Shown here: piece by piece, positions 19,921 through 27,863 of the stretch | Layout of the letters: every line of letters begins with the position of its first letter | How positions within the stretch are numbered: the first letter of the stretch is position 1 | DNA from: Thermodesulfobacteriota bacterium | Lineage (GTDB): Bacteria > Desulfobacterota > Deferrisomatia > Deferrisomatales > JACRMM01 | Reading direction: 5' to 3' | Length of the DNA stretch: 47,175 nt | Assembly (NCBI GenBank): GCA_040756475.1 | Contig: JBFLZB010000013.1 | Coordinates: 1 to 47,175, forward strand | Translations under genes and position numbers: made by a program | The notes under the pieces: generated by a model | What the model saw: the letters and a program-made list of their open reading frames with translations, nothing else | Database searches by the model: none | Told to the model about the DNA's origin: nothing

Positions 19921-20955
19921 TCACGGATTGGCGGGAGGGGAAGGGTCCGGGGCGGCTTCTGCCGGGGTGCCGGGCTCGGGCCGCCGAAGCAGGGGAGATT
20001 CCAGGGGCACGAGCTTGATCTCGATGCGCCGGTTGCGCGCACGCCCCTCGGCGGTGTCGTTGGGCGCCACCGGGCGATAGGGGCCGAAGCCCGCGGCCGA
20101 GAGCCGGTCCGGAGGGATGCCGGCCGACTCTTGCAGGTAGCGCACCACGCTGGTGGCCCGGGCGGTGGAGAGCTCCCAGTTGGTGGGGAAGCGCCGCGCC
20201 AGCTCCCCGCTGATCCCGACGTCGTCCGTATGGCCCTCGATGACGATGCCCTTGTCGGCCAGCCCGGCGAGCACCTCGCCGACCCGGGCGAGAACCTCTC
20301 GGCCCTCCGCCTTCACCGTCGCGCTTCCCGAGTCGAAGAGGATCTCGTCGAGCAGGTTCACGCTGAGCTGCCCCCGGAGCTGGGAGATGGTGACCCGTCC
20401 CCGCTGCACCTCCTCCTTCATCCCCTCCACGAGGCCCTCGTAGGTTCGGGAGATCTCGTCGAGCTTTTCGCGCTTTTCCCGCTCCAGGCGCTCCTTCTCC
20501 TGGGAAAGGGCGGCGATCTCGGCGTCCCCCTGCTCTACCCGCGCACCCAGGGCCGCGACCTGGCCCATCAGCCGATCCCGCTCGTCGTTCCACGCGCGGA
20601 GCTGGGCCTCCCGCTCCGCTTCCCCGGCGGTCCGGGATCTGCGGGTCAGGTCCAGGTCGGCCCGCAGTCCTGCCTCCCGTTCGAGACACCCGCCGAGCTG
20701 GCCCTGGGCGTCGGCCTCCCGGGCCCGCACCCGGGACAGCTCGTCGGCGAGCCGCGCGGCTTCCGCCGTGCGGGCCGCGAGCTCCCCTTCCAGCGCCTCC
20801 CGCCGGGCCGTCTCCCCGTGCAGCCGGGCTCCCAGGTCGGCCGCCCGGGCCTCGAGCTCCTGGGACTGGACCACCTGGGACTGGTAGATCTCCTTGGAAA
20901 CGCCGCACCCGGCCAGGGCGATTGCCACCGCCACGGGCATAACCGCTCGCTTCAT
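19921..20955 (-). CDS. OmpA-family lipoprotein with long coiled coil
   Basis: 344 residues. A lipoprotein signal ends at LAGC17. Residues about 25-190 are rich in E, R, A and L in heptads and should form a long coiled coil. The C-terminal domain (about 200-320) is an OmpA/MotB peptidoglycan-binding domain: ILFDSGSATV, EGHTDDVG, LSxxRAxxVxxYL and ARNRRIEI. The protein should sit in the outer membrane and hold peptidoglycan. GGAGAGGAG precedes ATG 20955, which overlaps the stop of the sensor kinase (ATGA), so the two are co-translated. It resembles Pal/OmpA stress lipoproteins rather than a porin, as there is no beta-barrel. Confidence 0.9.
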   Translation of the reverse strand: MKRAVMPVAVAIALAGCGVSKEIYQSQVVQSQELEARAADLGARLHGETARREALEGELAARTAEAARLADELSRVRAREADAQGQLGGCLEREAGLRADLDLTRRSRTAGEAEREAQLRAWNDERDRLMGQVAALGARVEQGDAEIAALSQEKERLEREKREKLDEISRTYEGLVEGMKEEVQRGRVTISQLRGQLSVNLLDEILFDSGSATVKAEGREVLARVGEVLAGLADKGIVIEGHTDDVGISGELARRFPTNWELSTARATSVVRYLQESAGIPPDRLSAAGFGPYRPVAPNDTAEGRARNRRIEIKLVPLESPLLRRPEPGTPAEAAPDPSPPANP

Positions 20956-22448
20956 GTCGCGCTCCTCTCCCGGGGAAGCCAGACGTAGAACGACGCGCCC
21001 TCGCCCACCCGGCTCTCCACGTGCAGGCGCCCCCCGTGGGCCTCCACGATCTTGCGGCTGATGGGCAGGCCGAGCCCCGTGCCTTGATTCTTGGTCGTGT
21101 AGAACGGCTTGAAGATCTCGCCGTGCTTTTCCGGAGGGATTCCCGGCCCGTCGTCGCGCACGCACACCTCCACGCACCCGGGGCACGGCGTCGCCCCCGC
21201 CGACGCAGCCACCGGGTCGGCCGACGTGCGCACCGACACCCTCCCCCCCACGCCCGTCGCCTGCCGCGCGTTGATGACCAGGTTGAAGAGCACCTGCTGC
21301 ATCTGCTGCGGATCCATGGGGATCTCGGGCATGGCCGGATCCAGGGCCACCGTCACCCCATCGCTGCCGTTTCCCTCCTCCCGAGCCACGAAGAAGAGGG
21401 TCTCCTCCACCACGTCGTTGAGGTTCGCCGAGCGCCAGACGGGCTCCGACTCCCGCGCGAAGCTCAGGAGGTCGCGAATGGTCTTGTCCAGCCGGTCCGT
21501 GAGCTTGAGCATTTCCTGGACTACCGGATAGCGGGAGTCTCCGGCGCCGAAGCTCCCCGCCAGGATCTGGGTCGCTCCCGCCAGCCCCGCCAGGGGATTC
21601 TTGATCTCGTGGGCCACGCTGGCGGCCATCTCGCCGATGGACGCCAGCCTCTCGGCGCGCATCATCTGCTCCCGGTGGAGGCGCTCCACCTCCCGGCTCG
21701 TCTCCTCGAGGCGGGAGATCATCGAGTTGAAGGACCGCCCCAGACGCCCGAGCTCGTCGTCCCGGTGCACCGGGGTGCGCACCTCCAGGTTCCCCCCTTC
21801 GGCGATCCCCATGGTCTTCACCAGAGACCTCACCGGCCGGCTCACCATGAAGGTCACGAGCAGGCTGATGGCCCCCGTGATCAGCAGCACCATGATCACG
21901 GTGGAGGCCATGAACAGGCGGGTGTTCTCGCGGATCTGGCGCTCGGTCTTGGCCATGGAGAGGCACACCTCCAGCACTCCCACGATCTCCTTCTGGGGAT
22001 CGTGACAGGTGTGGCAGGAGGGCTCGTTGTACATGACCTCGACCATGCAGAAGCTGCGGTGGCCCCCCTCCTCGCTGCGAAACGGCTTGGACCGGTCGGG
22101 GCTCTGGAACACGTTGTAGACGAGCTCCTCCACCTCGCGCCCGATCTCTCCGGGCTCGCCGGAGTGCATGATCACCCCGTCGGAGTTGAAGATCCGGATC
22201 GTCTCGATGTCCTGGAACTGACCCATCATCCGGATCACCTTCATCACGTCCTTCTGGCAGCGCCCCTCCATGTCGATGCGGATGATGTTGGTGAGGGTCT
22301 TGGAGAGAATGCGGGCCTGGTTCTTGGTGTTCTCGATGGCCTGGCGATTCTGGAGCCCGTTGGTGAACAGGGCCACCCCCCCGAGCACCAGGGCGAGCAC
22401 GGCCACGATGGCCACGTTGATTCGCAGGCTCAGGGATCGCCAGAACAC
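20952..22448 (-). CDS. Membrane sensor histidine kinase with a c-type haem motif
   Basis: About 498 residues from GTG 22448. The open frame extends upstream into the polyferredoxin gene, and no good ribosome site marks the start, so it is uncertain. TM1 is residues 10-29 and TM2 179-202. The extracytoplasmic sensor between them (DUF3365/Tll0287-like) holds a CHTCH haem site at 145-149 in PSCHTCHDPQKEIVGVLEV. HAMP spans 203-255, HisKA has H280 (ASVAHEIKNPLAG), and the ATPase has NLVINARQAT, DDGPGIP and GTGLGLPI. All catalytic boxes are present. The haem suggests sensing of redox state or a gas. No response regulator is encoded in the window, so the partner is elsewhere. Confidence 0.88.
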   Translation of the reverse strand: MFWRSLSLRINVAIVAVLALVLGGVALFTNGLQNRQAIENTKNQARILSKTLTNIIRIDMEGRCQKDVMKVIRMMGQFQDIETIRIFNSDGVIMHSGEPGEIGREVEELVYNVFQSPDRSKPFRSEEGGHRSFCMVEVMYNEPSCHTCHDPQKEIVGVLEVCLSMAKTERQIRENTRLFMASTVIMVLLITGAISLLVTFMVSRPVRSLVKTMGIAEGGNLEVRTPVHRDDELGRLGRSFNSMISRLEETSREVERLHREQMMRAERLASIGEMAASVAHEIKNPLAGLAGATQILAGSFGAGDSRYPVVQEMLKLTDRLDKTIRDLLSFARESEPVWRSANLNDVVEETLFFVAREEGNGSDGVTVALDPAMPEIPMDPQQMQQVLFNLVINARQATGVGGRVSVRTSADPVAASAGATPCPGCVEVCVRDDGPGIPPEKHGEIFKPFYTTKNQGTGLGLPISRKIVEAHGGRLHVESRVGEGASFYVWLPRERSAT

Positions 22449-22488
22449 TGGGGTCAGGGTCAGGGGCAGGAAGGGAAGGAGAGGGAAA

Positions 22489-23319
22489 TCACGGGGCCAC
22501 GCCCTCGGGGACAGCCGCCGAAGGTGAGCGTTCCCGGGAGAGCACGGTGGTGACGCGGATGGCCTCGCAGGCCGTGCAGTCGAGGCAGCGGATGCAGTGC
22601 CCGGTGTTCTCCCCCTCGTAGACCTTGATCTCCATGGGGCAGACCTCGAAGCATTTGTCGCAGTGGGTGCAGGTGGCGGCATCCCACTGGAGCCGGACCA
22701 GGCTCAGCCGGTTGAAGAGGCTGTAGATGGCCCCCAGGGGACAGGCCGTCTGGCAAAAGGGCCTCTTGGCCACCACCGACGAAGCGGCGAAGAAGATCAA
22801 CATGGCGATCTTGATCCAGAAGAGATCCCGGATCATCGAGCGCACCTCGGGGCTGATCGTCACCCAGGGCAGTCCGCCGATGAGCGTCCCCATGGGGCAG
22901 AGCTTGGAGAACCAGTTCTCCGCCGTGAACCAGGGGATCAGGAACACCAGCCCGACGAGCACCACGAACCGGAACGACCGCAGGTACCGGGGAATGGCGA
23001 TCTTGACGGAGCGGGCCTTGTAGAGGAGTTCCTGGAAGAACCCGAAGGGACACAGGGTGCCGCAGGGCATGCGGCCCAGGAAGGCCCCGATGAGGCCCAG
23101 GTAGCCCATGGCGTAGTAGGGCACCGCGTGCACGACCATGAAGTGCTGGATCGAGCCGATCGGGCAGGAGAAGAACGCCGAGGGACAAGCGTAGCAGTTG
23201 AGGATCGGAACGCAGAACCCCTTGCCGCTTCCCTGGTACACGGCCTTGGCCAGGAAGCCATTCACGTACCCGTTGGCACCCAGCGTCATCCCCAGCTGGA
23301 AGTAGCGCCTGACCCTCAT
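22489..23319 (-). CDS. NapH/MauN-like membrane polyferredoxin
   Basis: 276 residues with four or five membrane segments and many cysteines. The N-terminal half has CVPILNCYACPSAFFSCPIGS, PCGTLCPFGFFQE and KLCPMGT. RPFCQTACPLGA follows, and the C-terminus holds two [4Fe-4S] sites (CTHCDKCFEVCP and CIRCLDCTACEA). This pattern is that of NapH/MauN/CcoG-like proteins that pass electrons between the quinone pool and periplasmic redox proteins. GGAGAGG precedes ATG 23319. With the multihaem cytochrome and ResB upstream it likely serves the same electron path. It is not truly NapH, since no Nap genes are near. Confidence 0.85.
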   Translation of the reverse strand: MRVRRYFQLGMTLGANGYVNGFLAKAVYQGSGKGFCVPILNCYACPSAFFSCPIGSIQHFMVVHAVPYYAMGYLGLIGAFLGRMPCGTLCPFGFFQELLYKARSVKIAIPRYLRSFRFVVLVGLVFLIPWFTAENWFSKLCPMGTLIGGLPWVTISPEVRSMIRDLFWIKIAMLIFFAASSVVAKRPFCQTACPLGAIYSLFNRLSLVRLQWDAATCTHCDKCFEVCPMEIKVYEGENTGHCIRCLDCTACEAIRVTTVLSRERSPSAAVPEGVAP

Positions 23320-23395
23320 CGCCTCTCCGCCCGATGCCCGCGCGTCCGATTCCGATACGGTCTGCCTGGGGTCACCCGACCCCGATGCAGCTCAG

Positions 23396-23629
23396 TCAGA
23401 GGAGTTGGCCGTTGAAGAGCACTTCACCCCATTCGTGGCGCCCGACCCCGAAGTAGACGCAGAAACCGAACAGCGCCAGTCCCAGCACCCATGCGCTGCG
23501 CTTCCAGCGGGTGGTCCAATGGCCGGCCCCCACCGTGGCCAGGAGCAGCACCGCGATTGCCAGGGGCGCAAACGACCACTCGAGGACGACCTCGAGGAGC
23601 TCCTCCCAGTGCAGCGGGAACTCGTCCAT
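23396..23629 (-). CDS. Small membrane protein, hypothetical
   Basis: 77 residues with two predicted membrane helices (about 19-37 and 46-62) and an aromatic end (GVGRHEWGEVLFNGQLL). I recognise no family. It lies 3 bp after the redoxin-TPR gene and 76 bp before the polyferredoxin gene, in the same direction, so it is probably a small subunit of this redox cluster. ATG 23629 lies near GGAGG from the end of the preceding gene. Confidence 0.7.
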   Translation of the reverse strand: MDEFPLHWEELLEVVLEWSFAPLAIAVLLLATVGAGHWTTRWKRSAWVLGLALFGFCVYFGVGRHEWGEVLFNGQLL

Positions 23630-23632
23630 TCC

Positions 23633-24664
23633 CTATCCTCCCTCCAGGAGTCTCTCCAGGGCCTTGCGGTACGCGCCCACTGCCTTCTCGAACTGGCCGG
23701 CCCGCTCGTAGACGCGCCCCAGCTCGTAGTAGAGCTTCTCGGGTTTGGGGTTGAGCAGGGCGGCCCCTTCCAGGATCCGCGCGGCCTCCTCGTGGTCACC
23801 CTGGATGCTCTTGACCCGAGCGGTCCCGGCCCGGGCATCCACGTCCTTGGGGGAGAGCTCCAGGGCCTTCTCGAAGTGACCGAGAGCCTCGCCCGCGCCC
23901 TCCTCGGAGGTCTCCAGGAGGAGATTGCCGAGCACCACGTGCGCCTCGACGTAGGACGGGTCGGACTGCACGGCCTGGCGCGCGGCGGCCAGGGCCTTGT
24001 CGGTCATCTTGCGCTGGAGGAGGAGCCGGGCCTTCTCGAGCTCCCGTTCGGCCGCCTTGCGCTCCTCGGGCTTGGCCGGGCCGGACGCGGCTTCCTCGAG
24101 GGGCTCGCCTTGCTCCGCCAGACCCAACGCCACCTTGATCAGATGCTCCACTTGACGCCGATAGGAGGCAGTGTGGCTTCCCACCTCTCCTCGAAAGGTG
24201 CCGTCGGGGGCGAGCACCCCGGTGCTGGGCGTCACCACGACTCCATAGAGGCCGTAGACCTCGGCGGACGTGTCGAGCAGGACCGGAAACTTCGCCCCCC
24301 CCTGGGAGGCCCACGCCGCCGCGTCCCCGTCGGCGGGGTTCACCACCACCGCCACCACCGCCGTCTCCCCCCCCAGCGACGGATCGAGCCGGGAGAGGTC
24401 GGCCAGTACGTCGGCGCTTCGGTCCTGGCCCTGCCGGACCAGGGCCAGGACGACGGCCTTGCCCTGGAGGCTGCTGAGCGCCAGAGTCTTTCCTTCCGTG
24501 GACGAGAGCGTGAAGTCCGGAGCCTTGGCCCCCTCCTTGACGTTGCGGAAGGCCAGGGCCTCACCGGGCCCCGTCCCCGCCAGTGCCAACACGCCCGCTA
24601 CCGCGGTCCACGCCGCCCAGCGGCGGGCCCCGATCCTCCGACGGCTTCCCGGCATCGTGGCCAT
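23633..24664 (-). CDS. Exported redoxin-fold protein fused to TPR repeats, cysteine-free
   Basis: 343 residues. A Sec-type signal spans about 1-38. Residues 40-170 have the AhpC/TSA-redoxin outline: KAPDFTLSSTEGKTLALSSLQGKAVVLALV, then FPVLLDTSAEVYGLYGVVVTPSTGVL with the usual cis-proline, and LAPDGTFRGEVG. Where the active-site CxxC should be, the sequence reads LVRQGQDRS, and I see no cysteine in the whole protein. Residues about 205-343 hold three TPR-like units. So it should not do thiol chemistry and more likely binds partners in the periplasm. GGAGG lies 6 bases before ATG 24664; ATG 24655 is possible. A strong hairpin separates it from the cytochrome gene upstream. Confidence 0.85.
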   Translation of the reverse strand: MATMPGSRRRIGARRWAAWTAVAGVLALAGTGPGEALAFRNVKEGAKAPDFTLSSTEGKTLALSSLQGKAVVLALVRQGQDRSADVLADLSRLDPSLGGETAVVAVVVNPADGDAAAWASQGGAKFPVLLDTSAEVYGLYGVVVTPSTGVLAPDGTFRGEVGSHTASYRRQVEHLIKVALGLAEQGEPLEEAASGPAKPEERKAAERELEKARLLLQRKMTDKALAAARQAVQSDPSYVEAHVVLGNLLLETSEEGAGEALGHFEKALELSPKDVDARAGTARVKSIQGDHEEAARILEGAALLNPKPEKLYYELGRVYERAGQFEKAVGAYRKALERLLEGG

Positions 24665-24713
24665 GACCTTCCTCCCAGGGCAAAGCAAGAAAGAAAACGA
24701 AACCCCCCCTTGG

Positions 24714-24747
24714 CCCAGGGGCCGGCCCCTCGGGGCCGGCCCCTGGG
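24714..24747 (-). terminator. Hairpin with partly T-rich tail after the cytochrome gene
   Basis: CCCAGGGGCCGGCCCC (24714-24729) and its perfect complement (24732-24747) form a 16-bp stem around TC. On the minus strand it is followed by GGGGGGGTTTCGTTTTC. It lies 13 bp after the cytochrome stop and about 50 bp before the redoxin-TPR gene, so it could end or attenuate transcription, or stabilise the cytochrome mRNA. Confidence 0.65.
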
Positions 24748-24759
24748 AGCCTTGCGCGA

Positions 24760-26079
24760 TCAGTACACCACGGGGTTGACCCGATCGTAGTCCTTGGGCT
24801 TGTGGCATCCCACCACGCACCGGCCTCCGGTGGGGGTCTTCGTAAAGTTTACGGGCAGCTTCCAGCTCTTGCCGAAGGGCACCTCCTTGCGGACGTGCTT
24901 TTCCTGGTCCCCGGCATGCACCTCGTGGCAGGCCTTGCAGCTGCGGCCCTTGGGGTCCTTGTTCACGTGGAGGAAGTGCATGTTGTGGTCGCCGTTGCGG
25001 AAGTCCGTGAGCTTGGTGGTGAACTCGTTGAGCGCGATGTCCTTGTTGTGGCAGTCGAAACAGATGGCGTAGTGCTCGGTCCGGTAGGGCATGTAGAACT
25101 CGGGCGGGAACGCCTTCTTGAGCACCCACGCGTAGTTGGAACCGTGGGGGTCGTGGCAGGCGTAGCAGTCGTTCTGCTTCACCGGACCGTGCTGACGCTT
25201 GGAATTCTGTATCTGGGCCCCCAGCGCAGCGTGTGCATGGCAGGTGAAGCAGATCTCGCGAGTGGGGGCCTTGAGCTGCCGGGGAAAGTCTGAGGAGTGG
25301 GCCGTATGGCAGCCGACGCACTTCTCCGTCTTGAGCGCGGTGTGCTTGACAACCGACTCCTCGATCAGCTTCTGGGTCTCCTTATGGCAGCGGTAGCACA
25401 GGTCCTTGTCGTCCCCGTACAGCATGAACTCCGAGTCCGTGGCGTGGGCGTTGTGGCACGTGCCGCACTCCTCCTCCACCGGCTTGTGCACGTACCGCCG
25501 CGTGAACTCCTCCTTGCGGTCGATGTGGCACAGCAGGCACAGCTCCGCTCCCTTCTCCTCGGCCAGATGCGGAAACGGGGAGGAGTGGGGGTTGTGGCAG
25601 ATGTTGCAGTCGCCGGCGGCAACCGGGCCGTGCACGAACCCCCGGTTTGTCTTGTTGTTCTCGTGGCACGAGAAGCACAGGGCGCTCGTGGTCTCCTTCT
25701 TGAGCATCAGCTCGGCGTTGGACTGGTGGGGATCGTGGCAGGCGATGCAGTCACCCGTGACCACCGGCTTGTGGACCACCCGATTGGCGTCCACCCGCTC
25801 GTGGCAGGCATAACACAGTTCCTTTCCACCCCCGTGGGCCAGTTGGAAGTCCTTCCCGGAGCGGGTGGGGTGCCTGGCGTTGCCCTCCTGGTGGCACACG
25901 ACGCACTGGCCCGCGCCGATGGGGCCGTGAACGTAGGCTGCCTGCCCGAAGGTCGGGTGACACTCGCTGGTGACGCACCCTTCCTGGGCAGCGGCGGGAC
26001 CCGCCCATCCGACCCAACCGGCCCACGCTGCCAGGGCGACCGCAACGAGTCCCATTCGGATCCTGCTCGCGTTCGTCAT
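24760..26079 (-). CDS. Multihaem c-type cytochrome, 15 candidate haem sites
   Basis: 439 residues with a Sec signal ending near AGPAAAQ. I count 13 CXXCH motifs plus an N-terminal CX4CH (CVTSECH) and a C-terminal CX3CH (CVVGCH). Motifs come in pairs with the doubled CXXCH spacing and the HxxxxxxDCxxCHDPHxS pattern of the cytochrome c3/doubled-CXXCH family; spare histidines can be distal ligands. It is probably a periplasmic or surface electron carrier. ATG 26079 lies about 9 bases after GGGAGGA. ATG 26151 in the same frame has an even better GGAGGAGG site and would give a 24-residue extension before the signal; I prefer 26079 because the signal then starts normally. ResB is encoded directly upstream. 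Confidence 0.9.
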   Translation of the reverse strand: MTNASRIRMGLVAVALAAWAGWVGWAGPAAAQEGCVTSECHPTFGQAAYVHGPIGAGQCVVCHQEGNARHPTRSGKDFQLAHGGGKELCYACHERVDANRVVHKPVVTGDCIACHDPHQSNAELMLKKETTSALCFSCHENNKTNRGFVHGPVAAGDCNICHNPHSSPFPHLAEEKGAELCLLCHIDRKEEFTRRYVHKPVEEECGTCHNAHATDSEFMLYGDDKDLCYRCHKETQKLIEESVVKHTALKTEKCVGCHTAHSSDFPRQLKAPTREICFTCHAHAALGAQIQNSKRQHGPVKQNDCYACHDPHGSNYAWVLKKAFPPEFYMPYRTEHYAICFDCHNKDIALNEFTTKLTDFRNGDHNMHFLHVNKDPKGRSCKACHEVHAGDQEKHVRKEVPFGKSWKLPVNFTKTPTGGRCVVGCHKPKDYDRVNPVVY

Positions 26080-26348
26080 CGGGGCCATTCCTCCCTGTGG
26101 CAGGTGGACGACTTCCAACTTCACCGGTCCCACCCCTCGTCCTTCCGTCATGACGCAACCCTCCTCCCCACACGCAATGAAGACGGCGACCCGCAGCCAG
26201 CGCCGCGGCCCGCGCCAAGGTGCGCGAACGCATCGTCTCGGCAAGCACCCTTCCCCCCCTGCGGTCGCCGCCGGGGGCGCACGGCCCCACGCGGCAGCCC
26301 CGATTCGACCTCTTTTCCCCCGAAACTCAGGTTATAGCAAGACGTGCG

Positions 26349-27731
26349 CTAGTTTTCAAAGGTTTGTTGCACTTCCTGGCACAAGTCCGAGAACTGCCGT
26401 TCGAAGGAACCCCGGTTGCGGCTTGCGTTTCCGCCGAGAAACACGTGGGCTGCCTTGCCGTCCTCCTGAACCCTCGCCCAGATGCGCCGGTGGCTGGCAA
26501 AGAAGGCGGCCACGCACCCTATGGTGATGAGGAAGGACCCGGCCCAGATCAAGGGCACCCCGGGATCGTAGGCCACCTGGAGACCCGTGTACCACACGGT
26601 GTCCACCTTCTCGACCCGGATCGTGTACTCCCCGAGGCGCCGCATGTTTCCATCGGGAGCCTCGAAGACGACGATGGACTCGGGGGGCTGCCCGGGGCGC
26701 TCCAGGGCCACCTCCACCGCCGGGCCCATGCGCCGAAAGTCGCCGGTGAGATCCCGCAGCACCAGCCGGTCTCCTTCTTCCAGGTTGACCCGGCCCCCTC
26801 GGGGCACGTTCTGGCGGTGGACCAGGAGGTTTCTGCGGGGGCCGAAGACCGAGAGCACCGCGCCGCGGCCCCCCGCCTGGCCATAGGACGACTGGTAGAA
26901 GAAGATGCCCTGGTGGATGAGCGGATCATTGACCACGATGGTCTTGCGGACGGTCTCCGTCTGGTCTTCGATGACTGCGAGGTCGCTCCTGTAGGCCTTG
27001 GGCCGCCCCGTGGGCCGCCCCGACGGGTCCGTGTAGTACTCGAGCTCGAACTTGTCGCACCGGACCCCGAAACCCAGATCCTTGAGCTCTCCGCTGCGAA
27101 GCCGCACCTGCTCCACGGTGGAGCCCTCGGGAATCTGCACGAACCCCTTGAACCCCCACTGGGCACCCACCAGGGCGCCGATGGCGAAGAGGAACAGGCT
27201 CGAGTGGGTCACGTAGACCCCCATGCGGCTCCACGCGCCCTTGGAGGCGAAAAGGTAGACCTTGCCGTCCACGTCCTTGCGCAGGACCGTGCCGAAGCGC
27301 TTGCGGAAGGTCTCTTCCACCCGGCTGGCGGCGTCGGCCACGGGAACCCCCTTCACCCGGGACTCCCACTTCTCGTGGATGGCCGCGGGGCGGCCGTCGA
27401 AGACCGGCTCCCTGTCCCGCATGAGCCGGATGGCGTGGGGCAGCCGCTTGAGGGAGCACACGGTAATGTTGACCAGGAGCAGGATCAGCAGGAGTTGGAA
27501 CCACCAGGAGTGGTACATGTCTCCCAGGTTGAACGCCTGGATGATCCGCGCCACGGTGGGGCCATACTCCTGCACGTAGACCGACGGGTCCTTCTCCTGC
27601 TGGATCACCGTTCCGAAGATACTCGTCGCCGCCAGGGCGATGAGCACGAAGATGCTCAGCTTGATGGACGAGAAGAAGTCGTTGAACGTCTTGAGCAGCC
27701 CCTTCCCGGGCTTGTCGCTGCCGCTTGCCAT
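26349..27731 (-). CDS. resB: ResB/Ccs1 cytochrome c biogenesis protein
   Basis: 460 residues, normal for ResB. Membrane segments are near 23-43, 74-93, 172-194 and 411-431. The large loop between the third and fourth should be periplasmic. The conserved histidines lie in YVTHSSLF and DPLIHQGIFFYQSSYG. ResB works with ResC (CcsA) in system II to bring haem to the outside and attach it to apocytochromes, here plausibly the 15-site cytochrome encoded next. A ResC/CcsA gene is not in the window, although the two usually adjoin. A gap of about 270 bp separates it from the cytochrome gene; no other gene is seen there. Confidence 0.93.
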   Translation of the reverse strand: MASGSDKPGKGLLKTFNDFFSSIKLSIFVLIALAATSIFGTVIQQEKDPSVYVQEYGPTVARIIQAFNLGDMYHSWWFQLLLILLLVNITVCSLKRLPHAIRLMRDREPVFDGRPAAIHEKWESRVKGVPVADAASRVEETFRKRFGTVLRKDVDGKVYLFASKGAWSRMGVYVTHSSLFLFAIGALVGAQWGFKGFVQIPEGSTVEQVRLRSGELKDLGFGVRCDKFELEYYTDPSGRPTGRPKAYRSDLAVIEDQTETVRKTIVVNDPLIHQGIFFYQSSYGQAGGRGAVLSVFGPRRNLLVHRQNVPRGGRVNLEEGDRLVLRDLTGDFRRMGPAVEVALERPGQPPESIVVFEAPDGNMRRLGEYTIRVEKVDTVWYTGLQVAYDPGVPLIWAGSFLITIGCVAAFFASHRRIWARVQEDGKAAHVFLGGNASRNRGSFERQFSDLCQEVQQTFEN

Positions 27732-27863
27732 GGGGTCCGTCCTCCGGTGGCGGCCGGCTCGCCCCAGCCCTGGGATTGGCGGTCCCAGGGGGTGCGCCGG
27801 CGCGCGTTGATCGTGTTCTCGATGGCCCTTGCGTGCGAAACTGGATTTCGGTGCGGCAGCTCC

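Noticed and set aside
19686-20042. A basic 118-residue minus-strand frame with KRKRKR tracts
   Set aside because: Most of it overlaps the OmpA-type gene in another phase and the basic tracts come from the short direct repeats; there is no ribosome site.
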